A program made the position numbers and the translations under genes. The notes beneath the pieces were generated by a model. It searched no databases. It saw only the letters and a list, made by a program, of their open reading frames with translations, and was not told where the DNA came from. Shown here in pieces: positions 10,744-18,091 of a DNA stretch of 64,000 nucleotides. Every line of letters starts with the position of its first letter. Within the stretch, counting starts at the first letter, position 1. The stretch is from Sediminibacterium sp. C3 (GTDB lineage: Bacteria > Bacteroidota > Bacteroidia > Chitinophagales > Chitinophagaceae): assembly GCF_000508085.1 (NCBI RefSeq), contig NZ_KI669560.1:1380464-1444463 (forward strand). The letters run 5' to 3'.

Positions 10744-11730
10744 ATGAAGGGTTTTAAGAAGTGGGGAGTTGCAGGATTGATGCTTGTTTGCTTCGTTGGT
10801 TTATCGAGTTGGGGTTTCCTGGTGCACCGTACCATTCACCAGTTGGCTATTTATCAATTGCCTGCAGAGATGAATGGTTTTTTTCACAACAATATGTCTA
10901 AGCTGGTATATGATGCTCCAAGGGCAGATACCAGAAGAAATTCAGATAGTACAGAAGCGCCCAAACATTTCATGGACCTTGAGCCCTATAAAGTAAAGAC
11001 TGCTTTTCAGTTGCCATCTAGTTTTGAAAAAGCCATTGACCGATATAGTTGGGATACTTTAAAAAAATACGGCTATGTTCCTTATCAGATTATTGTGATG
11101 AAAGACAGGCTTACAACCGCTTTTAAAAATCAGAATAAAGACTCCATCCTTTTTTATGCGGCAGATCTGGGCCACTATATTAGCGATGCGAATGTGCCCT
11201 TGCATACGACCCTAAACTATGATGGTCAGTTAACCAATCAGACTGGATTACACAGTTTATGGGAATCGATGATTCCGGAACTGGAGATGGAAACCTATAA
11301 CCTGTTCAACGGTCATAAAGCACAATATTTACGCAATCCGATGCGGGAGGTTCAGAAAGCCATGCAACGTGCACATAAATTGCTGCCGGATATACTGGAA
11401 ATGGAAAAGAAAGTCACGCTTTCTTTTACAGACTCTACCAAGTACAGATACCAAATGCGCAATGGAAGACAATCCCGTTCCTATACCAGTGGATTTGCCA
11501 AAGCTTATGCGAATCAATTAAAACCAACCATTAATCAACAATTGCTGCATTCTGCTTCTATGATTGCTGATTTCTGGTATACGGCATGGGTGGATGCAGG
11601 GAAACCCGATTTGAGTAATTTGTTCAAGAACAGCACTGAAAAACAAGCAGCATTTGCCTCAGAAATGGAAGCCTACAAAAGCAACCGTCTGATTACCGAT
11701 AATTTGTTAGAGGCTAAGAAAAAACAATAG
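10744..11730 (+). CDS. Secreted zinc-dependent phospholipase C / S1-P1 nuclease-fold protein
   Basis: 328-residue exported protein of the all-helical trinuclear zinc fold shared by bacterial phospholipase C and S1/P1 nucleases. After a signal peptide (about residues 1-22) the mature chain would begin at Trp23 (SS|WGFLVHRTIHQLA); in this fold the N-terminal Trp itself binds zinc. Further ligand-type motifs are ADLGHYISDANVPLHTT and GLHSLWE, which match the metal-binding helices. Substrate is not determined: phosphodiester cleavage of lipid or nucleic acid are both possible. The frame is open to a TTG at 10708, but the -7 box at 10713-10720 and the signal peptide favour the ATG at 10744. Confidence 0.75.
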   Translation: MKGFKKWGVAGLMLVCFVGLSSWGFLVHRTIHQLAIYQLPAEMNGFFHNNMSKLVYDAPRADTRRNSDSTEAPKHFMDLEPYKVKTAFQLPSSFEKAIDRYSWDTLKKYGYVPYQIIVMKDRLTTAFKNQNKDSILFYAADLGHYISDANVPLHTTLNYDGQLTNQTGLHSLWESMIPELEMETYNLFNGHKAQYLRNPMREVQKAMQRAHKLLPDILEMEKKVTLSFTDSTKYRYQMRNGRQSRSYTSGFAKAYANQLKPTINQQLLHSASMIADFWYTAWVDAGKPDLSNLFKNSTEKQAAFASEMEAYKSNRLITDNLLEAKKKQ

Positions 11731-11767
11731 AGGCCAGAAAATATACTTCAAATTCATTAGAAGTTTA

Positions 11768-13339
11768 TTAAGCAAAGACTTTTGCAATCTGGTGTGCCAG
11801 CTTTTGTCCGTCCATAGCAGCGCTTACAATCCCTCCTGCATAACCTGCACCTTCTCCGCATGGGTACAAATTTTGTAATTGCGGATGGGTTAATTTTTCC
11901 GGATCCCTGGGGATTCTTACGGGTGAAGAAGTTCTGCTTTCTGTTGCCACCAACACTGCTTCATTGGTATAGTATCCTTTCATTTTTGCACCAAACATTT
12001 TTAGTGCCCCTTGTAAGGATTGATAAATAAAATCGGGTAAAACCTGTTGCAGATTTGCAGCCTGTAACCCAGGCAGGTAGCTGCAATCGGGTAAATTCTG
12101 TGAAATTTTATTGTTACAGAAATCCACCATTCTTTGCGCGGGTGCTACAAAGTTTCCGCCTCCGGCAGTAAAAGCTTTCTGCTCTACAGATTGCTGAAAA
12201 TCCATGAGTAGTAGAGGATTGATTTCTTTCTTCTTAAAATATTTCAATGCATCCTGTTCAGCAACCTGTACCACCATTCCGCTATTGGCAAATGGGTTGT
12301 TTCGTTTGCTTGGGCTCCAGCCGTTTACAACCAATTCGCCGGGATCTGTGGAAGCGGTGGCTATAATCCCCCCGGGACACATACAGAAACTAAAAACACC
12401 TCTCTGCTTTACCTGTTCTACCAAACTATACGAAGCAGGGGGCAAGAATTCGCCCCTTGTGTTGCAATGGTATTGCGCGGAATCTATAATGCTTTGCGGA
12501 TGTTCAATTCTTACACCCAATGCAAAGGGCTTGGCTTCTATTTCAATATTTTTCTGATGGAGTAATCTGAAAATATCTCTGGCCGAGTGTCCGGTTGCCA
12601 AAATAAAAGCATCTGCAGCAAAACTGCCGCCATTCGCTGTTTTCAGTGAAATGATTTTATTGGTTCTTACTTCAAAGTTGATGAGTTTGGTTTCAAAATG
12701 CACTTCACCACCCGCAGCAATAATTTGTTCGCGCATGGCAGCAATAATTTGCGGCAACTTATTGGTTCCAATATGTGGATGCGATTGATAGAGAATTTTT
12801 TCTTCTGCTCCAAACTGATAAAACAATTGCAACACTTTATCAATGCTTCCTCTCTTGCTGCTTCTGGTATACAATTTGCCATCGCTGTAAGTTCCGGCTC
12901 CACCCTCGCCAAAACAATAATTGCTATCCGGATTAATAATGCCTTCTTTGTTTAAAACCGCCAGGTCTCTTCTTCTGGCTTTTACATCTTTACCCCTCTC
13001 AATAATTATGGGCTGAATGCCTAACTGTAAAAGCTCCAATGCGGCAAAAAGCCCTGCGGGACCAGCCCCCACAATAATTACTTTTCTGGCATTTTTAGGC
13101 AATGATTCAAATGTGAACAGAGATTTATTCCTTTCGATGAAGGGCTCATTTACAAAAGCGTTCAAGGTTAGGTTGATCCAGACCTGTTGACGACTTCTGG
13201 CGTCTATGGATTGTTTGAGGGTGCTGTAACCCGAAATATTTTCAGCCGATATCCCCAATGCTGCAGCCAGCATGGATTGCACCATTATTGGATTGGCCGC
13301 TTCTTCGGGCTTTAATTTAAGCGAGACATTTTTTTGCAT
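11768..13339 (-). CDS. NAD(P)/FAD-dependent oxidoreductase, COG2509 family
   Basis: 523-residue cytoplasmic flavoprotein. Residues 1-80 form a leader domain typical of this family, followed by the FAD dinucleotide motif GAGPAGLFAALELL (from residue 91), the glycine-rich segment YCFGEGGAGTYSDGKL, an ATGHSARD segment and the C-terminal flavin-binding motif YPCGEGAGYAGGIVSAAMDG. The family is widespread but the physiological reaction is not established, so only the flavin-dependent fold is claimed. The DUF3127 gene lies 34 bases upstream on the same strand, so the two probably share a promoter. Confidence 0.88.
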   Translation of the reverse strand: MQKNVSLKLKPEEAANPIMVQSMLAAALGISAENISGYSTLKQSIDARSRQQVWINLTLNAFVNEPFIERNKSLFTFESLPKNARKVIIVGAGPAGLFAALELLQLGIQPIIIERGKDVKARRRDLAVLNKEGIINPDSNYCFGEGGAGTYSDGKLYTRSSKRGSIDKVLQLFYQFGAEEKILYQSHPHIGTNKLPQIIAAMREQIIAAGGEVHFETKLINFEVRTNKIISLKTANGGSFAADAFILATGHSARDIFRLLHQKNIEIEAKPFALGVRIEHPQSIIDSAQYHCNTRGEFLPPASYSLVEQVKQRGVFSFCMCPGGIIATASTDPGELVVNGWSPSKRNNPFANSGMVVQVAEQDALKYFKKKEINPLLLMDFQQSVEQKAFTAGGGNFVAPAQRMVDFCNNKISQNLPDCSYLPGLQAANLQQVLPDFIYQSLQGALKMFGAKMKGYYTNEAVLVATESRTSSPVRIPRDPEKLTHPQLQNLYPCGEGAGYAGGIVSAAMDGQKLAHQIAKVFA

Positions 13340-13373
13340 ACTGTCAGGTATTGATCCTAAAAAGTAAAAAGCG

Positions 13374-13751
13374 TTAGAATGGAAGATCGTCTACCACTTC
13401 GTCGCTGGGTGGCATATCGTTGTAAGAAGCAGGTGGTGGCATATCACTTTCAGCTGCTAATTTCACTGTTTCCATTCTCCACGCATCCAAGTTGGTGATA
13501 TAATTTTCTCTTCCGTCTTTTACCCATTTGGTTCCTTTAATATTGAAAAGCACTTTTACGTCTTCCCCAATATTGAATCTGTCGGGCATGGCCGTTTTAT
13601 CCTGCACACACTGAAACTTCACATAATTCGTGATGGTTCTTCCGTTTATGTCTTCAGATTTTTCAATGACAAATTCTCTGGTTTTAAAACTTTCTGTACG
13701 TTGAACAATATCAAATTTGGCCACCAGCTTGCCTACAATTTCATAACTCAT
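13374..13751 (-). CDS. DUF3127 domain protein with SSB-like acidic tail
   Basis: 125-residue soluble protein. Residues 1-100 are a compact beta-rich domain (MSYEIVGKLVAKFDIVQRTE, then FVIEKSEDINGRTITNYVKFQ) matching DUF3127, predicted to be OB-like. The last 25 residues are proline-rich, acidic and end DEVVDDLPF, which resembles the C-terminal tip of single-stranded DNA-binding protein (DDIPF in E. coli). The tip suggests docking onto SSB-binding replication or repair partners; that is inference. A TACTTTTG element at 13771-13778 lies 20 bases upstream of the ATG. First gene of a probable two-gene operon with the COG2509 flavoprotein. Confidence 0.85.
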   Translation of the reverse strand: MSYEIVGKLVAKFDIVQRTESFKTREFVIEKSEDINGRTITNYVKFQCVQDKTAMPDRFNIGEDVKVLFNIKGTKWVKDGRENYITNLDAWRMETVKLAAESDMPPPASYNDMPPSDEVVDDLPF

Positions 13752-13770
13752 GGGTAAGGTTTATTTTGAA

Positions 13771-13778
13771 CAAAAGTA
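13771..13778 (-). promoter_or_regulatory. -7 promoter element TACTTTTG before the DUF3127 gene
   Basis: Perfect TAnnTTTG on the minus strand, 19 bases ahead of the DUF3127 ATG. No TTG at the standard spacing, so it is a half-supported promoter. Confidence 0.4.
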
Positions 13779-13831
13779 GGTGTATTTTTACCAATTAAAA
13801 TTGTACCTTTCTTCGTTCACAACTGATTTCT

Positions 13832-14581
13832 ATGAAGCGATTATTTTTTCCGCTTGTTTTCTTCTTTTTTGTTGCTATATCCTGTGGTACCATACAGGTT
13901 CCAAATGCCGTGAATTATCAGGGTTTATCTGTATCGGGCAAGCAAAAGCAAGACACGGCGCTATTGAATCTGATTCAACCTTATTCGGTTGAAATAAACA
14001 GTACCATGAATAAGGTGATAGGGTTTACGCCTGCTACATTGTCCAAACGGTTACCCGAGAGCGGCTTGGGTAATTTTATGGCAGACTGTATGAAGGATAT
14101 GGCAGCCCGGAAATTTGAAGTTGCAGTAGATATTGCTTTCATGAATTCAGGAGGAATCAGAACTACGCTGAACAAAGGCAATATTACTGTAGGAAATATT
14201 TATGAGTTGATGCCCTTTGACAATTTGCTAGTGATTCAGGAGTTGAAGGGATCGGTGCTGGAAGCCTTGTTTCAGCATGTTGCAGCAGATGGAGGCTGGC
14301 CCATATCCAAAGGGTCTTCTTTTAAAATTCAGAATAAGAAAGCCGTTGACATTGTCGTGAATGGAAAACCACTGGATAGAAACGCCACATATATTGTTGC
14401 CAATTCCGATTATGTTGCTCAGGGAGGCAGTGATGCCGCCATGTTAAAACCTTTTCCCTTTCAGAATAAGGGTTATTTAATACGGGATGCGTTAATTAGT
14501 TATGTTTCTGAAATTACTGCCAGTGGTAAACCCCTGGATCCTAAAATTGAAAACCGTGTAACCAGCAATAACAATGAATAG
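13832..14581 (+). CDS. 5'-nucleotidase C-terminal domain lipoprotein
   Basis: 249-residue protein with a lipoprotein signal (FFVAISC, acylated Cys18). The rest matches the substrate-binding C-terminal domain of 5'-nucleotidase/UshA enzymes: the segments MNSGGIRTTL, IYELMPFDNLLVIQELKG and VANSDYVAQGGSDAAML are hallmarks, including the NSGGIR loop. It contains no metallophosphatase domain; that is encoded by the next gene, which overlaps this one by 8 bases. Normally the two domains are one chain with catalytic domain first. The likely role is periplasmic or surface dephosphorylation of nucleotides together with its partner. Confidence 0.88.
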   Translation: MKRLFFPLVFFFFVAISCGTIQVPNAVNYQGLSVSGKQKQDTALLNLIQPYSVEINSTMNKVIGFTPATLSKRLPESGLGNFMADCMKDMAARKFEVAVDIAFMNSGGIRTTLNKGNITVGNIYELMPFDNLLVIQELKGSVLEALFQHVAADGGWPISKGSSFKIQNKKAVDIVVNGKPLDRNATYIVANSDYVAQGGSDAAMLKPFPFQNKGYLIRDALISYVSEITASGKPLDPKIENRVTSNNNE

Positions 14582-15548
14582 AAGACATTTTATAAAACAG
14601 ACCGCATTCACAGGTGCAGCGTTGGCAACCAGCGCCATTGCTGGTAAGGGAGTTTTACAGGCACAGGCCCTTTCTTCAAATGGTGGAATTTTGGGTGTTG
14701 AATCCATACCTGAGCAATCCCTTTTAACCATTTTGCATACCAATGATGTGCATAGCAGACTGGAACCTTTTCCCATGGATGGGGGCAGGAACCAGGGATT
14801 GGGTGGAGTAGCGGCAAGAGCGTCCATTATTCAATCTATTCGCGAAGAAAATGCTTCCACCTTATTGCTGGATGCCGGCGACATATTTCAGGGAACGCCT
14901 TACTTTAATTTGTACAAAGGTGAACCTGAAATAAAGGCCATGGCCAAAATGGGGTATGATGCCGTCACGATGGGAAATCATGACTTTGATGCAGGGATCG
15001 AAAACTTTGCCAATCAATTGCAGCACGCCAATTTTCCGGTAGTAATTTCCAATTATGATTTCAAGGGAACTCCCATGGAGTTTTTGTATAAGCCCTATAC
15101 TATCATTCAGAAAGGAAAACAACGGATTGGTATTTTAGGTGTGGGCATTGAACTGGAAGGACTGGTTCCTAAAAATTTGTACGGGAATACCGTGTACAAT
15201 GATCCGATTGTAGCAGCTAACCAAACAGCTGATTTGTTGAAGCAGAAAAAATGTGATTTGATTGTTTGTCTTTCTCATTTGGGAGACAAATACAACGACA
15301 ATAAAGTGAGCGATGAAATCCTGGCCAAAGAGAGTCGCAACATTGATTTAATTATCGGTGGTCATACACACCGCTTTTTTGATCAACCCAGAAAATATAA
15401 AAACAGGGATGGCGGGGATATTTTGGTGAACCAAGTGGGGTGGGGGGGCATACAAATGGGGCGTCTGGATTATAATTTTTCGGAAGTAAAAAGAAATAAA
15501 TCGCCGAAAGCCCATACTGTTGTTGTGATGAGAAAAACAAGCGAATAA
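14574..15548 (+). CDS. Metallophosphatase, catalytic half of a split 5'-nucleotidase
   Basis: 324-residue exported protein. The N-terminus MNRRHFIKQTAF looks like a twin-arginine signal, suggesting folding and metal loading before export. All two-metal calcineurin-type motifs are present in order: HTNDVHSRLEPF, DAGDIFQGTP, MGNHDFDAG, LSHLGDKYND and GGHTHRFF. It stops where the C-terminal domain of a classical 5'-nucleotidase would begin; that domain is the preceding gene. Start and stop overlap as ATGAATAG, indicating translational coupling and probably a two-subunit enzyme. Confidence 0.9.
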   Translation: MNRRHFIKQTAFTGAALATSAIAGKGVLQAQALSSNGGILGVESIPEQSLLTILHTNDVHSRLEPFPMDGGRNQGLGGVAARASIIQSIREENASTLLLDAGDIFQGTPYFNLYKGEPEIKAMAKMGYDAVTMGNHDFDAGIENFANQLQHANFPVVISNYDFKGTPMEFLYKPYTIIQKGKQRIGILGVGIELEGLVPKNLYGNTVYNDPIVAANQTADLLKQKKCDLIVCLSHLGDKYNDNKVSDEILAKESRNIDLIIGGHTHRFFDQPRKYKNRDGGDILVNQVGWGGIQMGRLDYNFSEVKRNKSPKAHTVVVMRKTSE

Positions 15549-15690
15549 AAAAATTTTTTTTTCAACATAAAGTCTACATATTCGCAACCCGGTTTTTATT
15601 TTCGAAACATATCCACATATGGGGAAAATAAGATAACTTGTAAGCAAAGACAAAACTTAACTGATTATATAAAATTGTTCACTTTATTGT
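15549..15690 (+). promoter_or_regulatory. dnaA leader with AT tract and one DnaA-box-like site
   Basis: This 142-base stretch between the metallophosphatase gene and dnaA holds an A7T9 tract (15547-15562) and ATATCCACA at 15609-15617, one mismatch from the DnaA box TTATCCACA. A single site fits autoregulation of dnaA better than a replication origin. No TAnnTTTG box with a well-placed TTG was found. Confidence 0.35.
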
Positions 15691-17121
15691 ATGGCTAAGA
15701 ACGCTGAAAATGTTTGGATCAATTGTTTAAAAATTATCAAAGACATTGTTGAATGGCAACATTACAAAACATGGTTTGAGCCAATTACTCCAGTAGAGTT
15801 GAAAGGGAATGTATTATTAATTCAGGTTCCTTCTCAATTCTTCTACGAATACCTGGAAGAGCATTATGTTACGTTGCTTGCGAAAACTTTGAAACGTGAA
15901 TTAGGAAAAGAAGCAAGATTAGAATACCGCATCATGGTAGACAGCGGCAACACCAATAGTCGCGGTTCTGTTGATTTGCCGGCAAGAGGTCCAAAATCTA
16001 TCAACAACAATGAAATGAACTTTCCATTGGTGATAGACAATCCTGTAAAGAATCCATTTGTGATTCCGGGATTGAAAAAAATGCAGATTGATCCGCAGCT
16101 GAATCAGGGATATATTTTTGATTCTTTTATAGAGGGAGATTGTAACCGCGTTGCGCGCAGAGCCGGTAAAACAGTTGCTGAGAAGCCTGGTGCTAACTCA
16201 TTTAATCCTTTGGTAATTTATGGAGGTGTTGGATTGGGTAAAACCCACCTTGCTCAGGCAATTGGAAATGAAGTAAAAAGATTGCATCCTTCCAAAGTGG
16301 TTTTATATGTGAGCAGTGAAAAATTTATTAATCAGTTTGTAGATCATAGTCGTAACAATGCCATCAATGATTTTATACATTTCTATCAGTTGATTGATGT
16401 ATTGATTATTGACGATGTTCAGTTCTTCAGCCGCGCAGAGAAAAGTCAGGATGCCTTTTTTGCCATCTTCAATCATTTGCACCAGAGCGGTAAGCAATTG
16501 GTGTTGACTTCTGATAAAGCACCCAAAGACCTTGACGGAATGCAGGAACGTTTGCTGAGTCGTTTCAGATGGGGATTAAGTGCCGACCTTCAGGTGCCTG
16601 ATTATGAAACAAGAATTGAGATTTTGGAGAAGAAAATGAAGAACGATGGTTTGGATATGCCAAAGGAAGTAATAAAATACGTGGCATACAATATCAATAC
16701 CAACGTTCGTGAGTTGGAAGGCGCTTTGATTTCATTACTGGCTCAATCTTCTTTAAATAAGAAAGAAATTGATGTAGAACTGGCTAAAAAAGTACTACGC
16801 AATTTCGTTAAAACCAGCAGCAAGGAAATCACGATTGACGCTATTCAGAAAATGGTCTGCGAATACTTTGATGTACCGTACGATCGCCTGTTACACAAAA
16901 CCCGTAAACGCGAAATAGTGCAGGCGCGTCAGATTACCATGTACCTGGCCAAGGCTTTCACCAAGAACTCCTTAAAAACCATTGGAGAGCATTTTGGAGG
17001 TAGAGACCATACCACTGTAATCCATTCCTGTCAAACTGTTAAAGACCTGATGGATACCGACTCTATTTTCAGAGAGAATGTGATGGAGCTAACTCAGAAG
17101 GTGCAGCTCGCAGCTATGTAA
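15691..17121 (+). CDS. dnaA: Chromosomal replication initiator protein DnaA
   Basis: 476-residue initiator that binds DnaA boxes and opens the origin. Domain I (about residues 5-85) begins NVWINCLKIIKDIVEWQHYKTWFEP; a linker follows (about 86-138); the AAA+ domain III has Walker A GGVGLGKTH (178-186) and Walker B VLIIDDVQFF; domain IV carries the DNA-recognition signature GGRDHTTVIHS near residue 440. The start ATG gives the usual length. It is followed by the tRNA operon and not by dnaN, so the classical dnaA-dnaN-recF order is absent here, as is common in Bacteroidota. Confidence 0.97.
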   Translation: MAKNAENVWINCLKIIKDIVEWQHYKTWFEPITPVELKGNVLLIQVPSQFFYEYLEEHYVTLLAKTLKRELGKEARLEYRIMVDSGNTNSRGSVDLPARGPKSINNNEMNFPLVIDNPVKNPFVIPGLKKMQIDPQLNQGYIFDSFIEGDCNRVARRAGKTVAEKPGANSFNPLVIYGGVGLGKTHLAQAIGNEVKRLHPSKVVLYVSSEKFINQFVDHSRNNAINDFIHFYQLIDVLIIDDVQFFSRAEKSQDAFFAIFNHLHQSGKQLVLTSDKAPKDLDGMQERLLSRFRWGLSADLQVPDYETRIEILEKKMKNDGLDMPKEVIKYVAYNINTNVRELEGALISLLAQSSLNKKEIDVELAKKVLRNFVKTSSKEITIDAIQKMVCEYFDVPYDRLLHKTRKREIVQARQITMYLAKAFTKNSLKTIGEHFGGRDHTTVIHSCQTVKDLMDTDSIFRENVMELTQKVQLAAM

Positions 17122-17154
17122 TTCATTTTTATTTTTGGATTTTTGCCTCAATTT

Positions 17155-17185
17155 TTGGCAGTTATCCTCAGGAAACTTACTTTTG
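17155..17185 (+). promoter_or_regulatory. Consensus promoter of the tRNA-Ser/tRNA-Pro operon
   Basis: TTG (17155-17157), a 20-base spacer and TACTTTTG (17178-17185): full agreement with the Bacteroidota vegetative promoter. It lies 26 bases before tRNA-Ser. The bases after the -7 box (GCATCCC) are identical to those after the promoter at 63730. Confidence 0.75.
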
Positions 17186-17211
17186 CATCCCTCTCCGAAA
17201 GGAGTAAGGAC

Positions 17212-17300
17212 GGTGAGGTGGATGAGTGGCTGAAATCAGTAGTTTGCTAAACTGCCGTACGGGTTAAACTGTACCGCGGGTTCGAATCCCGCCCTCACCG
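17212..17300 (+). tRNA. tRNA-Ser (anticodon GCT)
   Basis: Type II tRNA of 89 bases. The acceptor stem GGTGAGG pairs with CCTCACC (17293-17299). The anticodon stem GTAGT/ACTGC closes the loop TTGCTAA, with anticodon GCT at 17246-17248 reading AGC/AGU. A long variable arm and the T-loop GGTTCGAATCC are present. The 3' CCA is not encoded. Confidence 0.95.
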
Positions 17301-17323
17301 CAGATTATCTTTCAATAATCTGC
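17300..17323 (+). other. Hairpin in the tRNA spacer
   Basis: GCAGATTAT and ATAATCTGC form a perfect 9-bp stem with a 6-base loop starting at the tRNA-Ser discriminator base. No T-run follows, so an RNA-processing signal is more likely than a terminator. A second hairpin (GATTTTC/GAAAATC, 17341-17362) lies just before tRNA-Pro. Confidence 0.5.
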
Positions 17324-17373
17324 GAGCAAACTAAAAAGATTGATTTTCTCCGGCGAAAATCATGAACGGTTCA

Positions 17374-17447
17374 CGGGAAGTAGCGCAGGCCGGTAGCGCA
17401 CCTGGTTTGGGACCAGGGGGTCGCAGGTTCGAATCCTGTCTTCCCGA
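17374..17447 (+). tRNA. tRNA-Pro (anticodon TGG)
   Basis: 74 bases. The acceptor stem CGGGAAG pairs with CTTCCCG (17440-17446). The anticodon stem CCTGG/CCAGG closes the loop TTTGGGA, with anticodon TGG at 17408-17410 reading CCA/CCG. The T-loop GGTTCGAATCC is present. It is 73 bases after tRNA-Ser, without a promoter of its own, and is followed by a terminator. Confidence 0.95.
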
Positions 17448-17453
17448 CGAAAC

Positions 17454-17488
17454 AAAAAAACCCTTCGACGAAGTCGAGGGGTTTTTTA
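17454..17488 (+). terminator. Terminator after tRNA-Pro
   Basis: A-run and CCC, TCGAC, loop GAA, GTCGA, GGGG and a T-run form a strong hairpin starting 7 bases after the tRNA. Intrinsic termination of the tRNA operon. Confidence 0.85.
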
Positions 17489-17525
17489 TTTGGAGCACGT
17501 CGCGAACTCGTTCGTGTAAGGGCGA

Positions 17526-17569
17526 GAAATAAAAAACCACACAGCGCGAAGCGCTGAAGGGTTTTATTT
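17526..17569 (+). repeat. Second terminator-like palindrome downstream of tRNA-Pro
   Basis: AAAAAACC, the hairpin AGCGC-GAA-GCGCT, then GGGTTTTATTT. Its AAATAAAAAACC arm is also complementary to GGTTTTTTATTT of the preceding terminator (17479-17490), so the two can form one larger structure enclosing CGAACTCGTTCG. Confidence 0.5.
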
Positions 17570-17583
17570 GTTTAGTACACCCC

Positions 17584-17708
17584 CATTAGGATCACGGAGC
17601 ACAGCGACGTGAATCCTAATGGAACAGCGAACGGAGTGAGCTAATCCTTTGGGCACAGAGTGAAACGACGTGAATCCTAATGGGATCAGCGAACGGAGTG
17701 AGCTAATC
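17584..17708. repeat. Cluster of direct and inverted palindromic repeats
   Basis: Two direct copies of a unit of about 42 bases, at 17605-17646 and 17666-17708, share CGACGTGAATCCTAATGG and CAGCGAACGGAGTGAGC plus TAATC. An inverted copy of the first part (CATTAGGAT plus CACG, 17584-17596) faces the first unit and makes a hairpin of about 38 bases. No reading frame explains it. It resembles short extragenic palindromic repeats; no transposase is nearby. Confidence 0.7.
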
Positions 17709-18035
17709 TAATATCGCCGGTATTTCAAATCTTGTCCATTTTGATTTTTCTGTATCCGTTCCAATAGTAAATGGAATATAGGTAGGGTTAATGATTTGAT
17801 TATGTTCATTTACTTCCTGAATGATTACTTCACATAGTAAATCATTTATCTTTTTATGATTATTTATAAATACCTCAATGAACAGTTTCCTTCATTTAAC
17901 TATGTGAATGGTTTTAGTCCAGTTTCCAGATAAGCATTCTCCTATTTTCGGAGTATGATCTTTTTGCGGATACTTTATTAGGAATTGAGCGTTTGTATTT
18001 ACAGTAACAATGAAACGCTGATTTATTGTAAAAAA
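17703..18035 (-). pseudogene. Decayed reading frame of unknown family beside the tRNAs
   Basis: On the minus strand one frame stays open for about 110 codons except for a single TGA at 17892-17894. It has no ATG, GTG or TTG start in frame at its 5' end. The translation looks protein-like (NTNAQFLIKYPQKDHTPKIG before the TGA; YIPFTIGTDTEKSKWTRFEI after it) and ends at a TAG inside the repeat cluster. I do not recognise the family. A gene remnant is the simplest reading; a chance open frame in AT-rich DNA cannot be excluded. Confidence 0.35.
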
Positions 18036-18091
18036 TCAAGAAAAGTGATTTATTGGCTTGTAATTTTTATCTTTAGTTCAGCATGTTTTTT

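Noticed and set aside
10635..10835. N-terminal extension of the ABC ATPase
   Set aside because: It overlaps the divergent hydrolase gene and its promoter element and does not resemble ABC ATPases.
15549..15690. Chromosomal replication origin beside dnaA
   Set aside because: Only one imperfect DnaA box is visible; oriC is often away from dnaA in this phylum.
17331..17540. Minus-strand open frame of 69 codons
   Set aside because: It runs across tRNA-Pro and its terminator; chance open frame over RNA genes.
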